A stretch of DNA of 38,619 nt from contig MNCI01026333.1 of assembly GCA_015680685.1 (NCBI GenBank), positions 1-38,619 of the forward strand, read 5' to 3'. Position 1 is the first letter of the stretch. Each line of letters starts with the position of its first letter. The notes under the pieces are model-generated. The model was not told the DNA's origin and did no database searches. It saw nothing but the letters and a program-made list of their open reading frames with translations. This document shows positions 11,367-21,875 of the stretch, in pieces. Position numbers and translations under genes: made by a program. The DNA comes from Gnetum montanum (Eukaryota > Streptophyta > Gnetopsida > Gnetales > Gnetaceae).

Positions 11367-12308
11367 TGAGAGGAGATTCGCATAGGCCACGATATCGCAT
11401 GTCTGCCGCGATATTGCATTCCCTGCGATATCGCGTACACGATATCACGGTCTGCCACCAAATCTATAAAAAAGAGGTGGTACTCCCCTCATTTCTCATC
11501 CTAGGCATAAAGGAGCAAAGCTCTGGCAGATTGATCACCCCAGAGATAGAATATTTTTCATGTGCCTACAGTAGGAGTCCCCCAAGTGAACGGCTTTTTA
11601 TTCGAGCAACATTATACCTGAACGCAAGTTGTGTACAACAATAAAGACGAGCTTTGTGGATAAACTTTGCAGTACATGGATAGGTTTATTTAATGTTATT
11701 TATTATTTTCCTAGTAACACGGCATGAGTACGACTTGCTTACGAGCATTGACGAATGTGTACGGCTAGCCAAGGAATCGGCTACTCATCGTGATTAGATT
11801 CTCTCACCCTTACCTCCTAGAATGTGGAACAAGTACGACTTGATTACAAGCATCTACGAATGTGTACAGCTAGTCAAGGAATCGGCTGCTTGTCACACTT
11901 AGGCTAGTTAAGTGCCTCAGTACGACTGCTTCAAGCACGTGCATTACATGTGGTAATCCTAATAACGATTAGCGTTTGGTAGCCACAGTTGCATAGTTCA
12001 GGGTTTGTAGGCAAGTGGGAATGGATGCTGACACTAGGACTTAGTGCTGTAGTTAGAATTAGTTTTAGTCTCTCAACCCTTCACCCTTTAGCATAGGAGA
12101 TAAACTTGAAAAGATCAAAAAAATCATATACCTCGGACTTACATAACCATACACCGTGACAACAACAAGTAAGTCTGGGAAGACAACGATTAATTAACCC
12201 CAAGTGTTCCTTGTAGTGTTTAGGTATTTAGTCTGCGGAGTTTGACCAGATCACATGTGCTACACTCATTTCATATGGTTGAGTGTAGGGGTACCTCGCC
12301 ACTCATCA
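11367..12308 (+). repeat. LTR D (CpG-rich Athila-like LTR, probably a 3' LTR)
   Basis: It starts near TGAGAG after the polypurine tract and ends ACTCATCA at 12308, about 942 bp. A TATA box (TATAAAAA) lies at 11464 and AATAAA at 11640-11645. The order of landmarks matches LTRs A, B and C (GTAGGAGTC, CTTTTTATTC, AATAAAGA.GAGCTTT, then the terminal ATGGTTGAGTGTAGG). It keeps many more CpG dinucleotides than the other LTRs, so it is probably younger. U3 carries repeated GATATCGC words and U5 a 105-bp duplication. No PBS follows, so it is read as a 3' LTR or solo LTR. Confidence 0.75.
11727..11935 (+). repeat. Tandem duplication in U5 of LTR D, period about 105 bp
   Basis: AGTACGACTTGCTTACGAGC begins at 11727 and a near copy begins at 11832. 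Both run on through GAATGTGTAC, GGCTAG or AGCTAG, and CAAGGAATCGGCT. A third, shorter start (AGTACGACTGCTTCAAGC) is at 11919. LTRs B and C show only one equivalent (AAGTATGACC or TAGTATGGCC). Confidence 0.8.
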
Positions 12309-12815
12309 AAGGTCACAAGTTTGTTAAAGTTTTATGAATAAAAAAGGAACCTCATATTTTCAAAATCAAGAAAATCATAGAGTTAGTTAATGGGTGTTGG
12401 CATGCACTCATTGCTTATTCTATGAAAAAGACACATGTCTTAGTTATCAATTATCTAAATTCAAAAATAGAAACTAGGCATTAGCAATCAAAAGCATTAG
12501 GTATGAACCACCATTAGTAAACAACTACAACATCACTGAGTCTTATTGCAATAAAGCACTTTTATTAGGAGACAAGAAAAATTCATACCAAAATAAGGGA
12601 AAGTATAAAATAAATTGTAAAATATAAAATAAAAATAAAACATATGAACAATGTTGTAAAACAAAAATCTGAAAAAATAACAAAGTGAAAGAAAAAATGT
12701 TTTAAAAACAAAGTGTGAAACAAAAAGATGTAAAAAAAAAATAATAGGTAGAAAAAATAAGGAGCCACTTATATAATTAGATAGATAGCTAGCTCCCCTA
12801 TGAGGGGGTCAAAAG
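12309..12815. other. AT-rich stretch between LTR D and element C
   Basis: No gene is supported. 12585-12760 is strongly A-rich on the + strand (runs of AAAATAAA and AAAAACAAA). It yields a Phe-rich minus-strand ORF that is an artefact of composition. Read on the minus strand, part of it may be the 3' untranslated end of element C, but no LTR of the C type is found here. Confidence 0.5.
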
Positions 12816-13930
12816 AAGGGTTTCTAAAATATTGAACATGGTTGTCTAGCTAATGATGTGTTGATTTCACTAGCCTGCTTAGATTTATGAAAAGGTCTTA
12901 TTTGTTGACTGTTGACTAGTTACTTTTTGTGTGGGCTCACAGGTTTGTAGATTAACATGGCCACAGAAGGAAAGGCTTCATAAACGATGTAAGGTCCTTT
13001 CCACAATGTCTAAAACATAGATCATTAAGAGAACCATGTCTCCTAGATGAAATTTCACTTTTTTTATCCTAAGGTCATGGCATTATTTACTAAATTCTTC
13101 AATTTATTTAAGGATAGGATCATGAGTTGATTCTCATCTAGCACATTAAATTTGATCAATCTCTCTTTTTTTGCTAGGCTCAAGTCAAGTTAAAGGTCAT
13201 AGGCTATTGAAAGTGTAAAGAGCTTAGATTGAACTGACACAATTGTTAATTTCCATAGACTAACTCATAGGGATAGTAGCCTATAAGGAGTTTTCATGTT
13301 GAGCGGTCTAACCAAAGGGCATCATTAAGTTTCATGCTCTAGTCTCTCCTATATTTTCTGGTACGATTTTTGTGATCTCCCAATTGGTAACCTTAGCTGG
13401 ATCATTGGCTTGGGGTTGGAAGGATGTTGTTAATTTATGCTCAACCTCCAAGCATTCCATGAGTTTGTGAAAGATTGTGCATATAAAATAAGAACCATTG
13501 TTAGAAATTAGTGTATGTGGCACTCCAAATGTATTTATAATATTTGTTTTCTATGAATGATATAGTAGTGGAAGATGTATAGTTTGTGATAGCTACTACT
13601 TTTTCCTATTTTGTACAATAGTTACCAACAACTATTAATACACCTTTTCATTTGACATGGATGTGATGGGACCCATAAAGTCTATGCCTTTAATGTTGAA
13701 GGACTCCAATGATTGGATCCATTGGTGAGATCCTTCCATTTAAGCCATCATCCAACCATCACATTGACAACATTCACAAGAATAGATGAATTGGTGGGAA
13801 TCTCTAGATATTGTTGGCCAATAGTACCTTGCCATTAGGAATTTAATGGCCATGAATCTCCTTACATAGTGTCCCCCACAAGAACCCTCATGAACATCTT
13901 GAAGAATGCATATTTGGTCAACATTAAGAA
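12816..13930 (-). pseudogene. Integrase of element C, broken
   Basis: Integrase would insert the cDNA into host DNA. Seen on the minus strand: a zinc-binding-like block HEGSCGGHY...YYWPT...CECC (about 13905-13765), the core block GIDFMGPI (Asp at 13680-13682), then HTLISNNGSYF, HKLTTSFQPQAN and VTNWEI within the open stretch 13523-13332. Compared with the family pattern (SDNGxHF, YHPQxxGQAEVxNREI), the second catalytic Asp is Asn (13500-13502) and the catalytic Glu is Lys (13392-13394). The C-terminal part has a remnant like FHLGDMVLLNDLCF (about 13050). It fits Athila integrase. Confidence 0.8.
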
Positions 13931-14138
13931 CACATCAAAAAACCAAGCTAGTAGCACACATCTTATAAAGGTGTCTATTCATCTCCATGAAGAATTTGTC
14001 CTGATGAAGAAACTATTAGTGATCTAACTCTTATAAAATCTCTTGAGTGAGAAGATAAGTGAGGATGCCATCATACCATTTTGGTTTAGTGGGCACTTGT
14101 TCATTTATTCCTCTAATAAAGAGGAGTTTATTAGAAAA

Positions 14139-14400
14139 TTAATCAAAGAGCAGACTCTTATCCTCTTTGTTGTCCCATTGTAAGTGAGACAAGTGATCAG
14201 TGACCACATTCTCAATCCCCTTTTGATCTACCATTGTAAGATCAAACTCTTGCAGGATCACCAACCAGCATATGACATAGGAGATCACCATTGGTTTATT
14301 CATTAGGAAGAAAATGAAACTATGGTCAATGTGTACAAACATATTATATCTAAGCACATAGTGCTTGAACTTCTTCAAAGCATACACCACTACCATCAGC
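14139..14400 (-). pseudogene. RNase H region of element C
   Basis: The open stretch 14396-14139 reads VVVYALKKFKHYVLRYNMFV, then HIDHSF, CWLVILQEFDLTMVDQKG and VVTDHLSHL. This follows the Ty3/gypsy RNase H pattern (A..KFR.YL......TDH......W...LQ.FD......G..N..AD.LSR). The TDH motif is read as IDH. The domain would degrade the RNA strand during reverse transcription. It sits between RT and integrase as expected. Confidence 0.85.
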
Positions 14401-14769
14401 TCTCTCTCTATTATGGTATAATAGAGTTGTGCACCTACAATGCTTCAACTTGTACAGTGGATGTAATATGGATGTTTTTGATTGTCAAACTACATAAGCA
14501 CAACTTCCAAGCCATAGTTTGATACATCCATCATAATGTAAAATGGATGGAACCAATCAAGTGCTTGTAAAATTAGAGTATCTACAAGCTTCTTCTTAAG
14601 ATGCTAGAATGCCTTTTCACATTCCATGGTACATATGAATGAAGCGCCTTTCTTTGTGAGCTCAAGAAATGATTTCTTGATCTTAGAGAAATTCTCCTAG
14701 AATTGTTGGTAGTATCCACTGTGTCCAAGTAATGACTAATGATTCAAATATTTTCCAGCTTAACCTTAA

Positions 14770-15640
14770 TCCTTACTTGAGAAATTGTATGCCTTAAGAA
14801 AATGCCCTCTTGGACCATGAGATGACTCTTTTGCCAATTGAGCCAAATATTAATCTCTGCACACATTTTAAGCACTTTCTTAAGGTGATCCATGACTTAG
14901 TCAAACGTAGCTCCATAGGTGAAGAAGTAATCCATGAAGACTTTTATCCCACTACCAATCTAATGTTGAAAAATGCTTAGGAGCAAGCATTAGAAAGTTG
15001 CAAGGGCATTGCATAGACCAAAGAGCATCTTACAATATGAAAAAGTTTCCCAAGAACCTGTGAATGTTGTTTTGGCCTAATTCTTAGGTGTGATCTAAAT
15101 TTGATTATAGCCACTATAACCATCTAGAAAGCTATAATAGCAATGCCTAGAAATAGCGTCCAACACTTGGTCCACAAATGACAATGAAATATGATCTTTG
15201 AACATTACCATGTTCAAAAACCTAAAACCAATATAGATCCACCACTTGTTATCTTTCTTTGGCATGATTACAAGTGGACTAACCGACTTGCTATCTACAA
15301 TTGGATAGATGAACCTCACTTTGAGGAGTTGTTAAATTTTCTCCTTGATGATTTATTTCAATTTAGGATTCAATTACCATTGTAGCTACCCCTTTGGCTT
15401 CAAGGCCAAATTAGTATAGATGTGATATTGACATATCCTAGGATCAATCCATATTAGTTTAGGATATGATGAAGAAAAAATTGTTGGCCATTTATTAACC
15501 ATATTTAACAACATCCTTTTATACTTAGGAGCAAGGATGACATTAATTATCACCAACTTTCCATTTTTCAGAAATGCATATTTCATGCTAGTAGGTAGGG
15601 TTTTCAACTTTATGGCTCTTTTTTAAAATTTTCAAGGATT
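14770..15640 (-). pseudogene. Reverse transcriptase of element C (Athila type), inactive
   Basis: In minus-strand order: LPTSMKYAFLKNGKLVIINV (15601-15540), YPIVDSKSVSPLVIMPKKD (about 15307-15250), FVDQVLDAISRH, FLDGYSGYNQI (to 15098), MLFGLCNALATF (about 15030) and FMDYFFTYGATFD (about 14935-14897). These are the Athila RT boxes in order. The catalytic FMDD is FMDY (Asp to Tyr at 14927-14929), a different lesion from element B. The final recognisable block is IWLNWQKSHLMVQEGIF near 14840-14790. Confidence 0.9.
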
Positions 15641-15862
15641 TCCAACTCTCTCCAATTTGGTATCATTAGGGTAATCATCAAAAATTTGGTGATGAACTTG
15701 CTCTTGTTCATTCATGCCTTTAACATAGGCATAAGTTAGGCTCTCTATGGATTCCATGCAAAGTGTGTTTATCTTAGAATCAACTATTAGTCACTGAGTG
15801 CTCTCCTATTTTGTGGTTGCTACATATTTTCCACATGATTTGATTGATGTTCTTTTAATAGA

Positions 15863-16195
15863 CTAGAGTTTTTGCATATAGTTGCACCCTATATCATTGT
15901 ATATGATTCCTAGAACTAGCTTTTTCTCAATCTTTCTAAATGCATTTTCCTTGGAAATATCTATGGAAACATATCTAATGCCCAATTGCACATCAACATC
16001 ACTAAACCAAGCCATTACCATAATGATTTGAAAGCCTTCCTTGTAATTTTCAATTTTGATTATTAGGAAATCAATAGGATACAACCACCCATAAACAATG
16101 ATGACAATGTTCTCCATTAGTCCTAAAGAAATAGTGATGGACTGATCAGCCAATTCTAAATGAATGTTACTCTTCTTGAGAGGAGGCAAGTTTCA
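15863..16195 (-). pseudogene. Protease region of element C
   Basis: An uninterrupted stretch 16189-15863 reads LELADQSITISLGLMENIVI, then YPIDFLIIKIE, IIMVMAWFSDVDVQLG and DISKENAFRKIEKKL. The pattern LxLADxSI...G..E.....V....PxDF.......IILGRPFL matches the aspartic protease region of Athila Gag-Pol. The LGRPFL box is altered (VMAWFS), and the upstream active-site triad (D-S/T-G) is not visible. Confidence 0.65.
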
Positions 16196-16879
16196 AGTGT
16201 TGTAAATTTCATGGAAAATTAGATTAAAACTAGAACCTAAATAAAGAAGAGCCTTTCATGCTCATTTCTAGCAGTCTGTAAGTAGATGAGTAGACTTTTA
16301 GGATCAGCTATTTTCCTGGGAAGGTTTCTAGCCTTGATCTAGTCAGATACAACATGGGTTAACATGACAATGTAGATCTTGGATAATGTTTGGTTTCAAT
16401 AACTCTTAAAAGAAATGGATGCAAAGGATGAAGAAAACATAGGACAACCAACCACATGATTAGGTTAGAGCTTTGTAGGACTATTGATTCAAAAGAATGG
16501 TCTTTTATAGGGTCTAGATTCTGAGCCACTTGATTGACAAGCTAATCATAAGTTAATAGCCCTGGTAACATTATGTTATAGTGACTACATTGGAATTTTA
16601 CCTTGCATGGATGGAGTAGGTAGTAATTGGGTTGAGAGTGGAGAAACATGTGCTAAGGGATGAGGATGGTGATAAGGATATGGGGATTTCCTTTTAGAAA
16701 ATGGAGAATAAGTTCTATAATACTTTGGAGGATAGTAGTGATGTTGAAAGGAATCATGACTAAAAGAGTCACACAAGGACATCAGTTTTTGAACATAGTA
16801 CCCATATGGATATATCTACTTATAAGAGTACTACTAACTTGGTTGTGGGATGCCCCAAAACTTTAGATATTGCCATTGT

Positions 16880-18690
16880 TGATAATGCTCACATAGTTGT
16901 GGTGGAGCTCCACTTGGATAATAAGCCTACTATTATTGGTAGAACTTCCTTGGGTAGCCTTGAGGATAAGGCAACCTTCTAGGTGCTTTCCTTTGTGCTA
17001 GTCTAGGATTTAGAGCATACACCCCAAATTCTTGTAAGTGTGACACAACAAAGTAGCATCCCTTGGAATGTTCATATTAGTAGATGTTACATTCATCATC
17101 ATCATTTGATTCTAACTCCACAACCTCATCTACTATAACAACCTTACTCTTACCCCTTTAGTAGGCATGTTTAGCTTCTTTTCTTCTATTGTGATCATGA
17201 TCGCTACCTTGTTTTTTGGATTCTTCTACAACTTTTAGACTATTTTTAAATTTTTCATCCAAAGATTCCTACATTTTTTCAACCTTAGCTAAAATTTTAG
17301 ACATATATTTTTCAATTGGCAAGGTTTTTTACTACATCACTTTATCAAGTGGTACCTCTTGCTCACTATCACAAAATCAAACCTCCCTTTTTTTGATGAA
17401 AGGATCTCAATTATACTCAGCACTTTCTAGTTTTTTCAACTCACCTTCTTCTTTTATAACCTTCTCAATCAACCGTTAAGTCTAATGGGCTCTTAGTTTT
17501 AATAGTCTTCTATGGACATAAACCCTAAGAGTTATCCTTATTTTTGATTGAAGCCCATCTATGATATGGAAAAGCTACTCCCATTGAGAATAATCATGAC
17601 TAGGACATCTTTGCAAAAGGAAATAGTACCTAAGCATGGCTGCATCCAAGGGTTTATGTGTTCCTTATTGGTAGCTTTGGATTTTTTTCTTAAATTGGAC
17701 ACTCTAAAGTACATTTGATATTTATCATTGAACAACTCAATCATCGTACTCCATCTACAAATTAATTCTAGATCCAAGGAGTAGTACCAACTTTCTACTT
17801 CTTTTATGAGTGTGCAAGGGAACAACTTGGTTTGCGGATTTGAGTTATATCCCTCCTCAGATTTGGGAATATTATTCATATCCAACCTCTTGATTCTACT
17901 ATCTTTCATATGCCTAGTTGGAAATTTTTAGTACCTCTACAATATTTAGCATGATTTGAATTGCTAGAAAAGGCTCATCATTATCATGATTTTCATGATG
18001 CATATGATGTCCTTTGCTACCCCATTGTTCCATCATTCACCTCCATCATGGTTTCATCACCTATAGTTTTGATTATATTTGGAGGAGGAAGAAGAAGATA
18101 CAAAAGAAGAGGATGAAGAGGAAGGAGGAATACTACCATCATAGTGTTTGCCAACTCCTCTCCACTTATCAGAATTATAATCATCAAGTTTTCTATGATC
18201 ATGATGCTTGCCCAATGCCCTACCTTATCTACCACTTTTTCTTGAACCAAGATTATTGATAGTAAACTACAAATTTAGGTTCAAGCCCCCTTCACCAACG
18301 TTTGGGGATGTAGAATTTTCATGTTGATAACCACGAGAGGGAGAATCCTCATTATCATTTTGGAATAGCAAGAACAAGGGGTTAGTGTACCATTTTCCCT
18401 TAATAGCTTCATGGCACCTCTCCTAGTGTCAAGCTCATATGTGTTATGTTTCTATGGGATGGTAGTCCTAATATCCATGGTCCTACAAAACATATTCATC
18501 ATAGAGATCCTAGATGTCCAACCTCATAAGAGTTTGGAGTAGCATCCCAGGAATAGATCAGTCAAGAGGAAATACAACATTTCCCTTCATATCTCTCCAC
18601 CACAGCTACTCATCCTAATGAAAGATGAAGGTGAAATTAGGTACAAACTCATGTGGATGAGTGTACACCACTTTCAATTCTTGGGGTATT
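16880..18690 (-). pseudogene. Gag of element C, broken
   Basis: The best-preserved piece is 17909-17559, with KRLDMNNIP, YYSLDLELICRW, MIELFNDKYQMYFRVSNLRK and INPWMQPCL. This is the retrotransposon Gag core pattern (conserved W, F and Y positions). Upstream (18690 to about 17950) is a Ser/His-rich and charged region; downstream (17480-16880) is Lys-rich and then a tail shared at DNA level with element B (7428-7800). Stops and frameshifts occur throughout. No CCHC knuckle is seen. Confidence 0.7.
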
Positions 18691-18870
18691 GGAAGTTTTG
18701 ATTTGTCATGATTGTGAGTAGAAGAAATTTTGAATTATATAAATATTTAGTATGCTTAAAGTATAATTATAGTTATTATTATTTTTTAATTATTGTAACC
18801 TTAGGGTTCAATTCAATGATCCTAAATAATATTCACTAATTCCTAAATATTGCACATATCAAACTACAAG

Positions 18871-18889
18871 TCCCAAACAATGACACCAA
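18871..18889 (-). other. Primer-binding site of element C (Athila type)
   Basis: On the minus strand TTGGTGTCATTGTTTGGGA begins directly after the LTR. It differs from the known Athila-type PBS (TTGGCGCCGTTGCCGGGGA, complementary to the 3' end of tRNA-Asp) at six places. Four are C-to-T, one is G-to-A and one is G-to-T. Confidence 0.75.
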
Positions 18890-19804
18890 TGATGAGTGAC
18901 AAGTAGATCCTATTCCTAACCATATGAATCACTATGAATTCATGTCCATTCTAGTCAAATTCCATGTACTTATAGTCCTCTAAGCATACTAGTCTCTAGG
19001 AAGTAAAACTAACTACTACAATCATTGTCTTTCCAATTACACTTGTGAAATTTCAAAGGTATGGTTAAGTGCAACTAAGGCATATGATTTTTATCATTTT
19101 TATTTTTTATGTTTTAAGTCACATAAGGATAAAGAATAATAAATAATATAAAATAAAATAATTAAATTTCTGATTTAATATAAGTAGCTACGCCTAACTA
19201 ATCCTAACTTAAGTGTCTATTTCCACTTTTTGTACACATCCTAAACATGTTCAATTCTACTAGGTTACCAAACATCAAGTGTTTCTAGGATTATGAAGTG
19301 TTAAGTATATACTTGAAGCGGCCATACTAATGTGCTTAAATAATCACTATTTAATCTAGCTTAATTTATCTTAATTTATTATTTAGTTACTTAAAGCATT
19401 AAAAGAAATTACATATAACACTAAATCCATAAATAAATAATTAATCTATTTCAAATTGTTGCAAGGTTTATCCAAAAGCTCATCTATATTTTTGTAGATA
19501 CTACCATGCTCAAGTACAATAGTGCTTGAATAAAGATTTGTATACTCTTTGACTCCTACTGTAGGTAGTTAGAAAAATATTCTAACTTTTAAATGACAAA
19601 ACTACAAGAGCTCTGCTACAACTATGATAAATATTTTCATAAACATGATGGGTGAACATGTATTTATAGGAAAAATACATATTTTTTATGAGGCCACATC
19701 AACACATCAAATCCTATGTCGACATGGTTGCATTGGTGGGGTCACATTGACCAAGCTATGTCAATGAGGGCTCATCGATGCATCCTAGAAAAAGTGACTC
19801 ATCA
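18890..19804 (-). repeat. LTR C (5' LTR of element C)
   Basis: On the minus strand it begins TGATGA (19804) and ends TCATCA (18890), about 915 bp with a perfect 6-bp terminal inverted repeat. The TATA box (TATAAATA) is at 19669-19662. It is close kin to LTR B along its whole length, and the PBS follows immediately. The polyadenylation signal seen in B and D appears here as a decayed AATATA. Confidence 0.85.
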
Positions 19805-20579
19805 CACACTTAATAATATTTCACAACATGAGACTCTATAATTATATACATGATTCACCTCAATATAAGACATAATTTATCAATATCATTTTCTCACACA
19901 CATAAGACTAGACCCAAATTCATAAAAGGCTATAATGCTAATATCATATGCATAATTGACCATAGAGATGCACACCAATCTCATGCACTCTCTCTTAATT
20001 CTCATCTACTCCATTTCAAAACATATAAACATAACCAATATTTATCAATTACAAGACTAAGACCTTAAGAAAACATTCTCCATGACCAACTTGAAGATTT
20101 CTAGCTATTTCCAATATTGATCTTAAAATTTCTAGCTATTTTCATATTGAAACTACTACATTAGAGCTTTTTCCTAGTCAAAAAAATTGTCTTTCTCTTA
20201 ATTCTCATTCTCAAGTAAGACGCCATCTCTAAGTAATAGGAATATTCCCAAGGACATTTTTCTCAAACTAAGATATCTCCTCTCTTGGTCAAGAAGTCTT
20301 AGAAACATTTGAAACATCTCCTATGTCATATCACCTATGAGGAAAAATGTCTTTCTAATGATCAAGATGTCTTCTTAGCTATCCAAACTATTAATCTTCC
20401 ATTTGTAGGAATCAAAAGGGGTTCAAAAGAGGTATTCCTATAGAAAGAGGGCATACATGCAACTAGTTCATTGAGACAATAATCCATGGTAGAGTTTGGC
20501 TATTACATTTCCATCATAGAAATAGAGCAATCTAGGTAGGATGAAGTGTCTAGGCGTAGGCCAAGCCTAGATTTCATAT
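19805..20579. other. Spacer between LTR C and the 3' end of element E
   Basis: No coding region is supported. There is a short direct repeat (ATTTCTAGCTATTT then CAATATTGA or CATATTGA) in two copies at about 20088-20150. TCTCTTAATTCTCAT is repeated near 19991 and 20194. A 21-bp near-palindrome (CTAGGC...GGCC...GCCTAG) lies at 20550-20570. Confidence 0.45.
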
Positions 20580-21650
20580 TTGTGAAGGCTTACCTAGAGA
20601 AAGCTTGAAGAAAGGAAGTGTAAAAGATAATTCTCCAAGAATTAAACCTTGGACCATTTTGGAATTTTTATACAAAGAAGTCTTAATATAGTTGTAGAAA
20701 TCCCCAATTTGACCCATCATTTTTTTAATGGATAATTTTTCCTTTGTGAAGTATACCTTTTCTAGGATAATTTCCAAGGAGATGCAATTGAAAAGATGAA
20801 ATACATCACAATTTCTTACTCAATGGAGGTCAGAGAGAGTACCTTAGAATTGTCCAATGGAGGGGCAATTCTTGTAGAGGTGCTTATGTAGTTGAATGTA
20901 GAGATAATGAAATAATAGACCTAAAGGTATAACAAAATTGATCATAAAGAGTAGAACATCCCAACTAAACTAGAAAAATATACTTTAAGATACAACTACA
21001 CTACCTCAATCCAATGGTATGACACAACAAGATCACATCATTCTTTACCAAGGAATGTATGGTTCTTAGCAAAAAACTTCTAGTCAATATATCCTAACAA
21101 ATATTCTTAGAAATTAAGAAGAGATTCAAGAAAAGCAAGAGAGGTAGTGTTGTACCCAAAAAATTTGATCACTAGAAAAACCAAAAATCTTCGATGCAAA
21201 AATAGTTTTTGACCTTAAATCCAAAGGGCCTTCAAGAAAGAGGATTCAAGGTATCCTACATGGCTTGGTTGATCACATAGTGACTTAAAGAATGAAAAAG
21301 GGAAAAAGAAAATAAAATTCTATATTTGATTAAGAATAAGCATAGAATTAAAGTTGAAATGAAATCTACACTACAAATGATTGATAACATTTATTGAAAT
21401 AGAAAAAAATGCTTAAAGTATAGAGTTCAAGGAGTACAATTTGTATTCTAAAATTCATAATATGTTTGTTTTGATGGAGCTTGAAGCTTTTTGGAGCTAT
21501 TAAGTTGTATTATATAGTCAAACTCCACGATCTAGGAACTTCCAAATTCCAATTGTTAAGATCTTCTTGTTAGCTCTTACTTGAATCTACAATTTTGATG
21601 AAGGTGGTGTAAATAATGGTGCTTGACTCTTATTGCAATAGTATTATGTT
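20580..21650 (-). repeat. Probable 3' LTR and 3' untranslated region of element E
   Basis: Between the integrase end (21876) and LTR C lies about 1.3 kb without coding signal but with promoter and polyadenylation landmarks on the minus strand: ACTATATAATACAAC at about 21520-21506 and AATAAA at 21394-21389, about 115 bp apart. This spacing fits an LTR U3/R. Exact LTR ends could not be fixed, because no TG...CA pair with a second copy is inside the window. Confidence 0.45.
21508..21517 (-). promoter_or_regulatory. TATA box in the putative 3' LTR of element E
   Basis: TATATAATAC-type sequence on the minus strand, about 115 bp before an AATAAA. It is typical of an LTR promoter. No experimental start site can be inferred. 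Confidence 0.4.
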
Positions 21651-21840
21651 AAGAGTCTCTCGTGCTTAGGAAAATACCAATGTGCTCCAAAAGTTTTGCA
21701 AATGCCAAAATGATTGATGTTGCAAAGGTTGTTAGGTTTCTAGGTCACAAACATGTTTGGAACCTAATAAGATATTCATGTTTGGCTTTAATAGGCTTCA
21801 AGGTTGCTGATTTTGGTCTAAAAATATCTACCATGATTAC

Positions 21841-21870
21841 TAATAGATTAATTGTTAATAGATTAATGAT
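21841..21870. repeat. 15-bp direct repeat after the integrase of element E
   Basis: AATAGATTAATTGTT is followed at once by AATAGATTAATGATT on the + strand. It is a minor tandem duplication just outside the integrase coding end. Confidence 0.7.
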
Positions 21871-21875
21871 TGCAT

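Larger units (their letters stand above)
12816..19804 (-). mobile_element. Athila-like element C, without a recognised 3' LTR
   Basis: On the minus strand the order is 5' LTR (19804-18890), PBS (18889-18871), gag, protease-like, RT, RNase H and integrase, ending near 12820. This is the standard Ty3/gypsy order. B (+) and C (-) are sequence relatives in opposite orientation. The coding parts are riddled with stops, and the catalytic residues of RT and integrase are replaced. The internal 3' boundary is inferred from fading of the integrase C-terminus. Confidence 0.85.

Noticed and set aside
4868-12308. LTR B and LTR D as the two LTRs of one element
   Set aside because: They share landmarks but differ strongly in sequence and CpG content. 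LTR B is much closer to LTR C, so they are different subfamilies.
12583-12768. Phe/Ile/Leu-rich minus-strand ORF resembling membrane segments
   Set aside because: It arises from an A-rich + strand tract. Low complexity alone explains it, with no homologue or signal.
18017-18259. Overlapping ORFs on both strands
   Set aside because: They lie in the Ser/His-rich part of the element C Gag where codon bias leaves several frames open. Neither has independent support.
21841-21870. Direct repeat considered as a target-site duplication
   Set aside because: The two 15-bp copies are adjacent, with nothing inserted between them, so it is a simple tandem duplication.
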